Shown: positions 33,801 through 45,700, counted from the stretch's first letter. The stretch: 64,000 nt of DNA from Saccharina japonica (GCA_008828725.1 MEHQ01003625.1:24944-88943), one strand, 5' to 3'. The notes: generated by a model not told the origin, from the sequence alone. Translations and numbers: made by a program.

Positions 33801-34548
33801 GGGAAGGGCTCTTAGCCACGGTGGCGAAAAACGGTGGCACTTCTTCTTCTTGGGCTGAACCGCGGAAGGCGGGGGGGCCGGTTGAGACATACCAGAAGCC
33901 TGATATTCATACATTGGAGCTACATTTGCGCGTCCAATGCCGGTTGTAAATGCAAGTGTATCATTAAACTTGAACTACATGTGTTGATATTCTGTCGGCG
34001 GGGCAGAGTGTATTCCGCGCCTTCGCTGCAAGATGCCCCATACTGTTCAATTTGTAGGAACACCACCCTTCTATTCGTGAGGACGGGATCACAGAGTACG
34101 TGCTACAACAGCAGCAGATCAGCCAGCATACGCTTCGGCAGTATATGGGCTCTAGTACCAGGTGTTTTCTAACAAACGCAAGGTGATTTGTTCGGCAGGA
34201 TGGTCGCACCTCTGCTTCGTGTCGCAGCAAAGGGCGGGTGCTCTACCCGCCTTCGATCACAACGAGCACAGCATCGAACACGTGCCAATCTCGACGAGTT
34301 CTTCGAGACAAAAAAAATATAAAAAAAAATAACGCACCCACCCACAGCAGAGATATCAGTATAAACAGCACGAACGCCCGTCTAGAGAAGACGGGCGGCT
34401 TCGATTGCCTCCCTCTCACCAGTGGCATGTAGCTCCCCTCGGACGGAATCGGTGACAGCTCTTGCGGGCCCCAGGCACCTCCGTCGGGCCCCCTCGGCCA
34501 CGACCTAGCGCCGGGGTGACCCTGGACAGCCTGTGTCCGGTGACGCAT
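18828..34548 (-). CDS. Large Sfi1-like Trp-repeat/coiled-coil protein, 16 exons
   Basis: Exons, 5' to 3' on the minus strand: 34548-34420 (ATG, MRHRTQAVQGHPG), 33548-33342, 32681-32344, 31796-31701, 30932-30384 (acceptor could be at 30940), 30041-29867, 28352-27522, 27021-26774, 26362-26296, 25754-25661, 24739-24540, 21742-21581, 21537-21458, 21367-21223, 20597-20411, 18896-18828 (TAG). Phases match across every junction except 21223/20597, where an exon may be missing. About 1,190 residues: Pro-rich N-terminus, coiled coil, a central region of Trp repeats (LFETWHLAAL, NFRAWASLSRA, SALSAWRAFAATQRR, SLRAWRHLVAAEARQRR, MGAWRDLVKEGRRRRD, AAWRWWVSGWLRRQ), then coiled coil (ETLDEVRRYRDAVDAGD). Such repeats are typical of Sfi1, a centrin-binding protein of spindle poles and basal bodies, so a centrosome or basal-body role is inferred. 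Introns are packed with repeats. Confidence 0.68.
19095..19175 (-). mobile_element. Retroposon-like element, subfamily B tail fragment
   Basis: The G tract at 19097-19117 is followed by CGTACTCATTTCTTGCTTGCC and AGTCATTTGACCATTGACCA. Read on the minus strand this is TCAAATGACTATGGCAAGCA then AATGAGTACG and poly(C). It lies in the last intron of the Sfi1-like gene. Confidence 0.5.
19557..19919 (+). mobile_element. MITE family E, complete, carrying one TTAA MITE
   Basis: The inverted tips GGACGCATGCTACTTAAGG and TTATCGTAGCATGCGTCA are both present. CTACCCGATGAACAATCCCA at 19680. A TTAA MITE occupies about 19767-19854. Its left tip keeps the TTAA that is filled by the palindrome in the copy at 1326. 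Confidence 0.65.
20120..20400 (-). mobile_element. Retroposon-like element A, 5'-truncated
   Basis: Minus-strand reading ends CTACGGCCGTGCATGAACAT then GAGTACACCCCCC. It covers the CCGTCCCGGCATTGCAGGGA and GCCTGGTCGGCGAAAACCC segments and stops near the CCAGAAAACAAA segment. It abuts the exon at 20411-20597 of the Sfi1-like gene. Confidence 0.55.
22359..22456. mobile_element. Degenerate TTAA MITE
   Basis: TTTACCCTTTTACTACTGCC on the left and GCTGAACGGGTAAAG on the right, with the core CCTACACTAATTATAACATG inverted relative to other copies. Intronic. Confidence 0.4.
22835..23110. repeat. Two-copy local duplication
   Basis: TTTTGTTGGCGCGCAACGCC...CAACATGGCGGG at 22865-22910 recurs as TTTGTTGGAGCGCAACGTC...CAACATGGCGGG at 23039-23075, both followed by GGTACCC.CGATGT or GGTACCCGCGATAT. 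Intron of the Sfi1-like gene. Confidence 0.65.
23395..23475 (+). mobile_element. Retroposon-like subfamily B tail fragment
   Basis: CTCGAAAGGCATGCGTGATC, then AAAGCAAGCAATGAATGAG, then TACGCCCCCCCACCCCCC. It has the same 3' end as the copies at 60180-60255 and, inverted, 19095 and 53172. Confidence 0.5.
24301..24470. mobile_element. Pogo-like MITE C, copy 1
   Basis: Ends TGGTCCCTCTATAGTGCCGG and GGGGTCCTTACCACTACTG, the latter followed by TA. Tandem inner TAGTGCCGGTTGCC motifs. Inverted CAGTAGTGG tips with TA outside are typical of the pogo/Tc1 superfamily. It lies 70 bp from the exon at 24540-24739. Confidence 0.6.
24775..24832 (-). mobile_element. Retroposon-like element A, tail-only fragment
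   Basis: GGCGGGGGGGGCGTACTAATGT then CATGCATGGACGTAGTCGTA. Only the 3' ~45 nt and the homopolymer remain. A purine-rich GAGACAGA-type simple-sequence region follows at 24833-25030. Confidence 0.5.
25525..25560. other. Assembly gap (N run) inside a poly(C) tract
   Basis: About 36 N between C runs (25515-25524 and 25561-25587). True tract length is unknown; translations across it are meaningless. It is in an intron of the Sfi1-like gene, 70 bp from the exon at 25661. Confidence 0.95.
25866..25935 (-). mobile_element. Retroposon-like element A, tail-only fragment
   Basis: GGGGCATGTACTCATGTCGT then GCACGGCCGTAGTCGTATGA and CCATAGAGGC. Minus-strand 3' end of element A with a short tail; no upstream body. 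Confidence 0.5.
27262..27511. repeat. 31-bp poly(C) minisatellite seeded by a retroposon tail
   Basis: A appears at 27293, 27324, 27355, 27386, 27417, 27448 and 27479, and G at 27302, 27333, 27364, 27395, 27426, 27457 and 27488; all else is C, an exact 31-bp period over 7 units. The left edge, TGCATGACATAAGTACACCCC, matches the 3' end of element A. The array stops 10 bp from the splice donor of the exon at 27522-28352. Confidence 0.9.
32046..32247. mobile_element. MITE K with ~60-bp inverted repeats
   Basis: Left arm CTACAAAGGTGGCCAGGATT, a C9-10 run, then TAGTGTGGGCGTAAAA and ATTGTGGAGACATT. The right arm is the complement: AATGTCTCCACACGG, TTTTACGCTCACATTGTGCA, GGGGGGGGG, CCATCTGTGTAG. Length 202 bp, non-coding, in the intron between exons 31701-31796 and 32344-32681 of the Sfi1-like gene. 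Confidence 0.75.
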
Positions 34549-34559
34549 GGGGCGACGCC

Positions 34560-36630
34560 CGCCATGCTCGGAAAAGTACTGACCTGGACGGAGCGAGCGT
34601 TCCCATGCTAGCAGAGGGAGGTTTCGAGGAAACGTAGAGAGATACACCAAGCAAGGGAGACGCATCGACAAAGTAAGGCTTGAGCTTGCGTGGAGTTGGA
34701 CTTGAACTTTAAGTCAAAGTTCACGTGATGGCATGGGTGCAGTGCGGGGCGCGTTCACGACGGCCTTGCTAGATATGTGCTCCCAACTCCAGGAGGATGG
34801 GCGGACCCAGAAACGTTCCTCCTCCCAGCTTAACGTAGTGCAATATGATAGCGTTGTTCTTGCGCGAATTGAAAAATGCGATACCCCTGTGATCGATGGT
34901 CTGGGGCGTGACTTAGTTTGTTTGATGAGTGTATTGCCAGAAGGTTCCCCACGTGGTTCTTCCTTCGTTACATGGGTATGGCTACACTATGCCGTACACC
35001 GAGCAGGGGGGCTGTTGGATTTTTTCGGAATACAGCTGTGAGCGTACATCGAGCAGGGGGGCTGTTTAATATGCTCGGAGTACAGATGTGTGAGCTTTGA
35101 GAGTCGGTCGCCGATACTCGCAGCTCACAGCTGTACCCCGAGAATATTCCACAGCCCCTCTGTTCAGTACTCACAGTAGTTCACAGCAGTACGAAGTACG
35201 CTTAAGAGCGACTACGGGTTACTAATTTACATTGCTCCAAAAAGAGGCCCTTTTGGGGGTGGCTGAACACGGATTCTGCGAGGGTTCTACGTGGAACCGG
35301 CCGACCCGTACACGACGGCCCCGCCGGTATCTCCGAGAAGAAAGACACCACGACCGGCGACGTTTTCGTTCGACTAATCACGACTACGTAATACGTTCGA
35401 AACCAACACACACAAACGAACAACCAGCAGCAGCAGCAGCAGCAGCGCCAAACAACACCAACGCAAACAAGTTGACGACAGCAGTAGTCACAAGTATGCT
35501 GCTGCGCGAGTTCCTAGCGACAGCTCTCAACGGTAGTGTCCAAACACAAGTATCAGGTACCAGGTAGTTGTCAATGGGGCAAAAACTACAAAGGGCGCGG
35601 CGCTGTATTTGCATCAGCCTTTGCGAGGGAAGGTAGGGCAGGCGTTTAGCGTGCATCGCCTCGAGCTTTTCGGCGAACCCTATACCGGACGAGGTCGTCT
35701 TTGCAAGGGTGAGCGCATGACGACCCTTCGCATCGATCGGGATGCTGATAGTACGGTGGGGCTACGAGTACGAGTACGCGGACCTTGAGATGTATCCTAT
35801 TGAGATTTGCAGCGATGTAAAGAAGCAGAGAGTGGCGCAGACCGTCATGGGAGGAGCAACGGCAGACTGGGGTCCGTCACTACACGTACACATGTTAATT
35901 CGCGCCTCACAGAACTCGCCTGCCGCCTACCGCATCCATGATATGTACCACACAGGTACTCTGTATGCCAGGTATACTCTCTGCTCTCAGGGATAACTTT
36001 ACGTTCACATCAACTGCCACTTTCGGAGAAAGATGCGATCTACAGCAGTACAGCAATACACCGAGGTAGCCCTGCCGGGCTTCGTGCACTCACTAGCAGC
36101 TACCGGTGGAGTGTTGCCGACAGGTGGCCTATGGAAAATCGAAACTAGGAATGGTACACTTCGTGCATGACCACTCGTGTCGGCCCGGATATCGACGAGT
36201 CGGGAGCTGAACTGAGAGAGGCCGCCGTCTGGTGCTCGTGCTCAAATGTTATGCGGAATCACCTGCACAGGCTTCCTTCGTGGGAGTGTGGGCGATCTCG
36301 CGGGGAGCACTGTCTTCAAGCCTAAGAGGGGACCGCAGTGCTGGCGGCATCGATAGCGGTAGATGATCGTTCTGCCATTCTCGCGTGGCCCCCCCTGGGT
36401 CGCTCATTGGCGCTCGACCCAGCCAGGCTGTGTACGGGAGACAGTACAAGAAGCCACGCTGCTGGTTCTGGCGACAACCCCTTGTTCCCGCTTCTGATCC
36501 GCTAATATTTTTTACTGAAACCCAATCTTTTCGCGAGGATCGATCGGATCGATCGGGGATCGTGCACTGCAGCAGCAGACAGCACACCCCCTGCACAGCG
36601 AACTAGGCATCCGATTTTGCGAGTGCTTGC
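34560..36630. other. Intergenic interval between divergent genes
   Basis: Separates the minus-strand Sfi1-like gene (start 34548) from the plus-strand gene starting at 36779, so it should hold both promoters. Besides the foldback at 34985 it has a CAG run at 35429-35446 and the GATCGATCGGATCGATCGGG segment near 36539. No exon recognised. Confidence 0.4.
34985..35185. repeat. Imperfect palindrome with a direct-repeat arm
   Basis: GAGCAGGGGGGCTGTT occurs twice (35007 and 35051) and its complement region CCACAGCCCCTCTGTTCAG at 35150. TCACAGCTGTACCCCGAGAA pairs with the CTCGGAGTACAGATGTGTGA side. Probably a degenerate foldback element upstream of the Sfi1-like gene start. Confidence 0.5.
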
Positions 36631-36660
36631 GGTATATAGGTGGCATCCTCTACTCAGCTG
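36630..36660 (+). promoter_or_regulatory. Possible TATA-type core promoter
   Basis: GGTATATAGGTGGCATCCTC about 145 bp upstream of the ATG at 36779, followed by CTACTCAGC that could serve as an initiator. Position and sequence only; no expression evidence. Confidence 0.25.
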
Positions 36661-36778
36661 ATCGATACACCCGCCCTCTCTCTTGACAGACAGCTTGCTC
36701 CACCATAAGCAGAGTACAGGGCAGACACCCCCAACAAGCTTTTGAAAAATTGAAAGTTGCAAAAAAGCGTCGCTTGTG

Positions 36779-39700
36779 ATGTCTCGCTCCCGTGGCGCGA
36801 GCTCTGCTGCACAAAGCCTCCACCACCAGCCAGATGGTACTCAGGCTGGGAGAAAAACTGTGGAACCAATGGACGAGCTGTCCGAGTACGAGATGGAGGT
36901 GAGTGGTGAATTGTGGTATGCCGACTGCTGTGCAGGAGAGCCATAGAGATCGCGGACACTGCAGCTGTGTATACAACTTCATATTTTCGGTGCATGTTTG
37001 CGATGCTCAAATTTCAAATTCCGGCTGTCTGCAGGCCTTTATACTGGGCCGTACCGCTCTCAGTAAGGGACCCCAGGTCCCTTAAAAGGGGCCAAAACAC
37101 TCTGTCTCCCGCTTGAGAAACGCCACATGGACCGCTAGAAAAATGAAGAATGATTAAGCGAGACGGACGTGGGACTACTTGTACTGCACTTGTTGCCACA
37201 CGGGCCACCATGCCTTGCGCTGCGGCATTGGAATGCAAAACCCCCGACAAAACCCCTGCGCCTGGCCAATCCACCGAGCATTTGTGCTACGGAGGATGCG
37301 ACGGAGTGCTGCATGCCGTGTGCGGCCAACAAGTCTCTGAGAGTGATTCTTCGGAGATGCACCGCATGTGCCCTCTTTGCTACGAGTACAACTATGGCAC
37401 CGCTGCTACTACTATGCGTCCTTCCGGGAATGGCAAGCGCAAGGCTACGAGCAACTCGGAAGAAGGCGCCAAGCAAAAAAAGAAGAAGGAGGCGACGAAC
37501 TCCCGGGTGAGGCTGTCGCTCAAGCAGAAGGGAGACGTGCTCGACCTCGTTGCTGACAAGGTCACGTACAGACAAATCGCCGAGCGGTTTGGTTGTGCGG
37601 AGAAGACGGTCAAGAACATCGTGCACAGCCAGCAGACAATCAGGAAGCAACTCAAGGATGCCGGATCTTCCTCGAGCCTGGTGAACGCGAAGGCTTCGCG
37701 GAGGCCTCAGTATCCCGAGGTGCGTGCTGTGCGTTGTGCGCTTTGGTAGGAGGTATTCTACATGTGATATGCATGTACGGACTTTGCTTTGTTTGCCACC
37801 GGGGCTCAACAGAAAACTTCAGAGCTCGTATATAGACAGCAGCGCTATCGATTCGACCAAAACATTCAGAACTCTTTGTAGACAGCAGTGTACTGCTGCA
37901 TTGCTCGCACGTGTGTATGATGTGATATCATACAGAACGCAGTGTTTTGCAGCAGGCCGTACTTGTGCCATATGCCATAAATACGCGTACTACTACAGTA
38001 AAAAAACGGTATACCGGAGGTGTTTCTGCGTCAATTGACGGTATACCGATCCCTCCAGAGAAAACACATTATCTCGGCAGCGCTCAATGGCCAAAGCACC
38101 GCTGCACCGTGATCTGGCCATAAACTCTACGTACGGTACACCGGCTCCTAACTCCTAACTACAATACGCAGTGGTCCTTGTGTAATGCCGGTTGAGTAGT
38201 GCCGATTGCCCGCTATATGTAGTGCCTGTTGAATCGCTTGGCACAGATGGTATTCACAAGTGTGGCAGCGTTCGGAGTAGTGCCGGTTGCCGCTATAGTG
38301 CCGGTACTGTTGGCTAGCGCATATCGGCACTACAGACGGACCACTACTGTACTCAAGTTGGTTTTTACCGTTTTTATCCTGGTTTTTATGGCCTAGGGTT
38401 TCATTGTTCAATGGCGTAGAGAACCCCGGCGGATGTGCCCATCAGCCCCGGGCAACGTTAACCACGTCAATTTTTCAGCTGTACAAAACAACATCCCACG
38501 CCGCAACAACATACGTACACTTTTATTTTTTTCACTTTTTCGTCAGCGGACTCGGTTGACACATCCCTGACTTTTCAGAGCTCCCACTTGAACAACGCCT
38601 CCTTCTGTTACTTGCGGAACCACCCAACCTTTTTTCTTCAATTTCTTCAAGCTTTTTTTTTTCTCGTCGTTTCAAGGTAACAATCCCACACTAACTTCAA
38701 GATAGAAAGGTTGAATAACAACACAGAGAAAACTGTCGGAGGTCAGAAGATACAATTAGGTTGGGCCACCTGTCACAGCTGCGTCGGTGTGGTTTGTTGC
38801 GAGCACCCTGCACCCTGAGTGGACGGTGGGTCCAAAGAAACTCGGCGCGGTCAGTCGCCGAAGATGGCGGACAGAACGCCGGCAGATACACCCATGCAAC
38901 GTCAACCCGGTCAACCCTATATAGGAGTAAACCAGACAAACAACAGCGTACGCCCCTCGGAGCAACAGAATACAGACAACTGTCGAAGACTTTTGGGTTG
39001 GGCCATCTGGATGCGTCGATGTGGCTTGTTGTGGACACCCTGAACCCTGAATAGACAGCGGGTCGAAGGAACTCGGCGCGGCGGGTCGCCGGAGGGCCAA
39101 GACGTGCTGTGCTTGGCCCCTCCGCCCACCCTCCCTCCCTCGCCCCCTCCCTCCCTCCCTGAAGGGAGAGCGTAAACGCGTACCTAAATAACCTATTGAT
39201 GGCAGACTAATATTAGTAGTGTTCGCTTTCACTTTCACTTACGGACACAGACATTGCATACTCGTATCATACGTACTACGTACTGCATACGTACTTTTTC
39301 TGGCGCGTCAGCGTGTTCCGGCTGCCCGAGTTGCCCCGTGGGTTAATACTACTGTATTACGTACCGTATCACCCGGGTGATAAGTTAACACCCCCCCCCC
39401 GGGATGAATTTCAGAGCCGATGTTCTCCAAAATCAGGGGGGCGCACCCAACGAAACTGGCGGCTATGGGAAGACATCTCATCAAGATATTTCTAGTCAAT
39501 GTGTTGAATTCGTATAATATTGCTGCGCTTCTACAACAAAACTCGCTGAATTGTTTGACTCTTGAGTATTTGCCACTTTTTACTGACGATAGTTTGCCGC
39601 GTTTTTCGCGTCTTCCGTTACTTCGTTCGTATGCCACGTAGATCGAGCGTCGCGTGGAGCTGTGCCTAAAGCAGGCCCAGGACAAGGGCCTCGCCGTAAG

Positions 39701-42700
39701 CCGAGCGATGATCCAACAGTTCGGCGCCAAATCCAAGATCGACCTACTCGCGACGGAAAAACTTTCGGACGAGGAGACAGCTCGGGTGCAAACTTTCGAG
39801 GGCGGGGTCAAGTGGTGCCGAAACTTCATGAGCCGTCACGGTCTGCGGAGCGCTCGTCTGCAAGTGGAAGCTGGGAGCGTCAAGATGGGGGGAAGCTTAC
39901 GTGCGCCCCCGAAGTATTCTGAGGTTTCACAGCAGATAGGGTTTTTAGAAGAGATGGCGGGGGCGTGCGGTATTGAACGTGCTAGTGAGGGCATCCAAAT
40001 GGCCAAGATGGCGTTTCTTCTCGCAAGCGCAACGTAGCCAAGCAAGCAGGGAGACATGAGGGTATGGTTGACCTCCAACAACTGATTCGTCTCTGGGGGA
40101 GTGTATGGGATATACATATAGTACACCCTGCATTAGGTCATGTAAAACCTGTAGTGTACGCGATCGAAATATGATACAGCTTGCAAAGATGAAGTTTCGA
40201 CGAAATCCTCGATCTTAACAGCCGATGTCTTATGTTTATATATTTTTATATATATATATATATCTATATATATACGAAGTACAGCAGTAGTGCTCCATGC
40301 GGCCTAAACCTTTGCAGTGCCGTATTTGGCCCAATAAACCAACCCTGGTGACGCTTACTTTGTGTTTTTCTATCACCCGGGGTGGTATCCTGCGGTGAGA
40401 ACGCATCTGACGAACCCCGGTGATGAAGAGCATGCTTTATTCGAGCTATGCCTATTTATCACCCCGGGTGGTTTCTCGTAGGCTGATAGCATTACAATAG
40501 GGAAGAATTGGCATACCGGAATACCCACCCAAGCAGCAGAGAGGGTGATGCTGAATAGGTTGATAACAGCAGGCTGGGATAAGTGGTACATTTAGGCACT
40601 CCCAGACAGGTATATACCAGGGGGGGTGATAGCAACGTGTGTAGAAATACCCGTATTGTATGCATATCACTACAAGTAGGTCTGAAAGAGCTTCTATTTT
40701 GCCCATACGTATTATGTTATTCCGGTATCTCGACCATGATAATGCCTCCTGTTGGAAACCTGGGGATGGCGTGTTTGGTAGTGTGTTGCCGCCGTGCCTT
40801 AGCGCATCTTGCGCTTGCCAGTCTCGTTTTCCTTGCACGCCCCCATGAGCGCCTGGAAAAACAGCAGCGAAGCCAAAAAGGGAGACGTGACGGGGGGACG
40901 GGGAGAAGGGTCACTGACCGTTACAGAAGTTTTTCATTGAAAACGGGCAAAAAAATTGCGCTCGTGGCTGCATTCGTGGCTTGACGCGCGTCAGTGGGCG
41001 GTGTCGGGGCGGCAGGTGGTGCTGAGGCGACACTGACGCCTTCTGTCCATGGCGATGATGGGCCGCCCTTGCCGAAGGAAGGGCTCTGCCTCTCTTCAAA
41101 GCTGTTGTCCATGTGCGGTGCATTTCGCCCACCTTTGCGCTTGTTTTGTGTCGTCCCCGTATGTTTTTATTGTACGAAAGGCCTATAGCGCCTTGGGGGG
41201 GGAGGGGGGTGTACTCATTAGCCGCATGTCATACATGGCCGTGGTCGTATGACCATAGATCCTCGCATCCCTACAATGCCGGGACGGAGCACGTTGGGTT
41301 TTCACCGACCGACCAGACAGACATTCTTGCACCAAGCGTGAAGCGCCGTGAGGTGTTCGGCGAGTCGCATGGAGGGTGAGAGTTGCATCCTACTAAGAAC
41401 CGCTTGTGAGGCGGGCCTTCTTGCATATGGATGGCAGCGTCGAATCAATTGATGCCTCGGGGGGGGGGGGGGGGAGTCTCGACCCCGGTAATACACTTGC
41501 CATTTGTTTTACGTGCTGATTTGTTATCACCGGGGGCTGTTGCCTCCGGTGGGGTGCTATATAACGCACAGGGGGGGGTGGTATCGATCCCGGTGATAAA
41601 CTTGACACTTTTTTGTTCTGTTTTTTTATCACCGGGGGTGGATTCTTGAGGTGGGGTGGTATCTTAGAGAACGGTGGTGGTATTTTAGGCCAAATACGGT
41701 AGTGCCTGAAATAATGAGACTCTCGGTTTACCTTGTACACTTTCTATAGGGAAGCTTGGATTAGGGCTAGGAGGTAGCGCAGCGCGGTACGGCAGGATAG
41801 TAGTACAGCAGTACATGTATATTGCATTACAGTAGTACAGTTTGCAAGTTGCTTTGGAAGTACAAGCAGCGATCGTCGATGTAGACATTTCCATTGTAAG
41901 ATTTGGAGGGGGTGAAGTGCAATGGACAAGGGGGGTAAGGACCTTCCAAAAATCTTCGACCAAGCGATGGCACCGACCCGAGACTTCAGGTGAAGTATTT
42001 GTGCTATCGGGCTGCCTGACAATCACATCGCATCATATATCTACAGTCAACGGAGGAGCCCACCCTTGCGCCGTCCATTCGTCGCCTATTCCGCATGCCG
42101 TCGTACCAGCCCTTTGTAAGGCACGGTTTGCCCCTTACAGCGGTTGGGGCCTCTTTAAGGAACCTGTCCCGTACATCAGGCCAAATGTAATAACTTTAAG
42201 GGACCTATGTCCGTTACTCCAGGCCAGATCTAACAAGGGGTGCCATTTTTGTGAGGGATGTTTCTCCCAAGCACAACAACGTACGGTTCTTACAAGGAGC
42301 TATCGGTACCAGTACTGCGCCTGGAATTGAAAGTATTGAGCGAAGAGCCAAGGATCAGAGATAAAATAATGGTGAAGATGCAACACGCAATGACAGCGCC
42401 TTAGACTTTAGATTCGTTCGCCAACCAGACACAATAAAAAAAATAGTTGGCAATAGCCCGCTTTGCCTCGTAGACAGTGTGTAACAACCGTTTCCCTGAA
42501 TAATACCCAGTCAACCACCGGCCAGCAATACTCTCGCACCCCTTTTCTCTCGTAGACCAGTGTGTGCCAACCATTTTTATCGAAATATGTGGTAAGCCCA
42601 CAGAGTAAGCTCTACTGGACATCATATATAAGCGACCTAGAGAGCGAGGAGAAGCGCGGTGTTGATCAATCTTCTACATAGGACGAGAGAGCGTGCAACA

Positions 42701-45700
42701 GCGGTACAAGGATGAACATGCCGCGCGCGCGGCTGTCGTACGTCTCTCACGTAGCACTTGGGACAGGTCACGGATCTAGAAACGTGTTACGATTGAGGTA
42801 CTCAGCAGTAGCACTTTTTGGTCAAAACATTTCTGACTGACTATTACTGACTATTATTGACTGTTACTGACTATCTCTGACTAATACTTACTATTACTGA
42901 CTATTACTGACTATTAGTATTCGCCTCAACTGAGGAACTACCCAATAAGGCATACGCCTTATCTTTGGAATGCCATTCATGCATTGCATTTTTTTCCTCT
43001 CGTAAAGATATCTACATACTTACGTAGAAGCCATGGGATCGTCCCCTTGATTTGTCTTTGTTCAGCGATTTGTGTGAGATGGGAGAGCTTCTCCAGTGCT
43101 GAGCCTCAAAAACATTTTTGGAGCTACCCCTGAGCAATGCCACAGAGTAGGGGTACCAATTATTGGCTCAAATACCGATTGAGCTTCTCAAGTGAGCAGT
43201 GACCGGTTGGTATGATGCCTTTAGTGGTATGTTCGTTTTATGAACTAGCGTATAGAAATCTTGGTCGCGTTGCGCGAACAATCTTCTTCCAAGTCATGTA
43301 TCGGGTCGGGTTTTGAGCTATATATGTACTCATGTGAGAAGCTCAGAAAACAGTAAGCCGCCACCCTACCGTGGCTGTGCTCCCTGCTCTACCGTAGCAG
43401 GCGTTTCCCTAGGCAGACCGGGTTGATTCGTGGTGGGCGATCCTGTTATCTTTATGTTCGGCAATCTCTCCTCCGAAGTCCCCAAAAGGAGTTATAACTG
43501 GAAATGATCGTAGTACGTACGGGGGGAACGCCATCCAAGTAATACGAAAACGGATCAATTACCTATATTGAGGTAATTACCGGCCTTCCAAGCCCATACT
43601 ATTACGGTAATCAGAACCCACGTTGAACCTAAAGACCATGTATCCCCCTATATGTTTTACACCGCCATATGTGGTTCTATTTTTTTCTACGGTATGTTTC
43701 CCCTGTAATAGTAGAAGCTGTGCAGAGGGGATTGAGGAACGGTAACAAGAGATCAGGAACACTTGCCACAAGAGTACTGCTGTAACCCGAACTCATGCGT
43801 TCCTCCTCAAACCAAGGTGTCCCAATCGTGATGCACTTGCTACGCCCATTTACGCCGACAGCAGTGCACCTTCGCTCCGCCTGGTTTACCCATGGTCCCA
43901 ACCTCCTTACCCTTTCTCGCCCCCGCCGCATGCGCTCTCCGCCACGACACACACGCGAGCTGCTGTTTGTGGCTCTGGTTTTGAAAATCAGCTACGTAGG
44001 CTTTCTCGTGTCGCCAGTCTTTTTGAAAAAAAAGAAACGAAAATCGAATCGTGAGGTAATCAGACGAAACATGAACAGTCTACGTAGTACGTACTCCTGG
44101 TGACTGCTGGTCGAGCTCAATGGAGAGAGCGAGTAAGCCTGCATCATATTTTTCTGTGAATCGCTTGGTTGCCTTTAGTCTTTATCCGAAACCTGCGCGA
44201 TGACCCCCGCCCCCCCCCGCGCATGCCCTGACCGCCCCGCCCCGCGCACCCTCGGCTCACCCTCCCGCGCAGCGGCGGCGCACGATGGAGCGAAACCACC
44301 GCAAACTGCAGGAGCTCGGACTGGTAGAGCGTCAGCAGGTGAAGAGACCCTCCCACCCACCCACCCCCCTCAACAGCTATAAAAGGTTTCCTGGTCGTTA
44401 ACTTGCACTGTGCATTATTTGTGTGTACACTGATCCTCCCTATATCGTCTCCTAAAAACAAAACAAACATTCATTCATCCATCCATTCATTCATTCATTC
44501 ATTCATTCATTCATTCATTCATTCATTCTTTCATTCATTCATTCATTCATTCATTCATTCATTCATTCATTCATTCATTCATTCATTCATACATTCACAC
44601 TAACTTCAAGTTATTTAATAATTAGTTTCATCTACCCGTGCCCATACCATACGCCATGTAGTATAGGAGGTTACACATCTTCGATGGGGCGGGGTTCATG
44701 TGAAGATGCTTCATACGACACACACACAAGACAAACACATCAAAGTTGAAGTTGCCACTAAGCGCGCACGCAACCATAAGTATTTGAGACGCGCGCTACG
44801 ATAAAAGCGGTACGTAGCACTTTTTTTGCCTTGTAAGGCAAACATTTTCGGAATGACCGGGCCCCTTAACCGAGAGCTCTACCAAATAAGCCGTTTGCCT
44901 TATAAGGCATGCCTCTTATCGTCGGAACACCATTGGTGGTTTTTACATTGTTATTCCTTATATATACGAGTATACCTAAGCCATCGGTTTGCGCTTACAG
45001 TTTCTGGGTGAGGTATAGAGATCCTACACTAAAATCAAGTGATTATCATGACCTCAGAAAATAGTAGGTGCAACCTCTATCTCAGCATGTGTCAAGAAAC
45101 CCTGCCCCCCCCCTCGCCCCCCACGCTGCCGCCTCCCCCAAGTTCGCGGTAGAAAAGAAGGCCGTCAAGCGGGTGCAGGCTTCGAAACCGGCCGTCGCTG
45201 TCCGGAAATCCCTGAGAGCGAGGAAGGCAACCGCTCCAGTCTACGCGGTACGTGATTTCCCTCCTCTTTTGCTTGTCAGCCGACACCCTTTTTCGGTGTC
45301 CTTTTGCTTGTGTGCCTATCTCGTGGGCCGTTCGTCGTAGCGTGGCAAAGTTAGTCCCTTCGGTTCAACCATCGACTGTTGGTACGGCAGAGGAGGTCAC
45401 TTTTAGGCTTCTTGTTTTTCAGCCGCTCAGAGTCACGCGGCCGAGTGACTATAATCCTATCTCTTTGCAGCCTGGAGTTTTCAGCTTTTTTTGTGTGTTT
45501 GCGCGATATGCATCGACATGGGTGGTTGTTTGGTTTAGTCTGCGCCAACAAAACGTTTCTAGGTCCAATTTTGGTTTGATTGAAGGTACAGAGTCACTCG
45601 CCCGAGTAACGTAAACGCGTCAGTGAAAAGGGGGGTATATAGTATAATATACCCTATCTACCGTAGACTCGTCCCCACGGTAGGTATGCATAGGGGTTGA

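Noticed and set aside
40038-44270. Search for a DDE nuclease downstream of the CENP-B HTH
   Set aside because: The HTH frame stops at 40037 and no following exon with catalytic DDE-type motifs was found, so a complete pogo transposon is not claimed.
44468-44596. CRISPR-like regular spacing
   Set aside because: The regular arrays here (ATTC, ACGGTACGGA, 31-bp C-rich, 36-43-bp units) are contiguous tandem repeats without unique spacers, in a eukaryotic genome.
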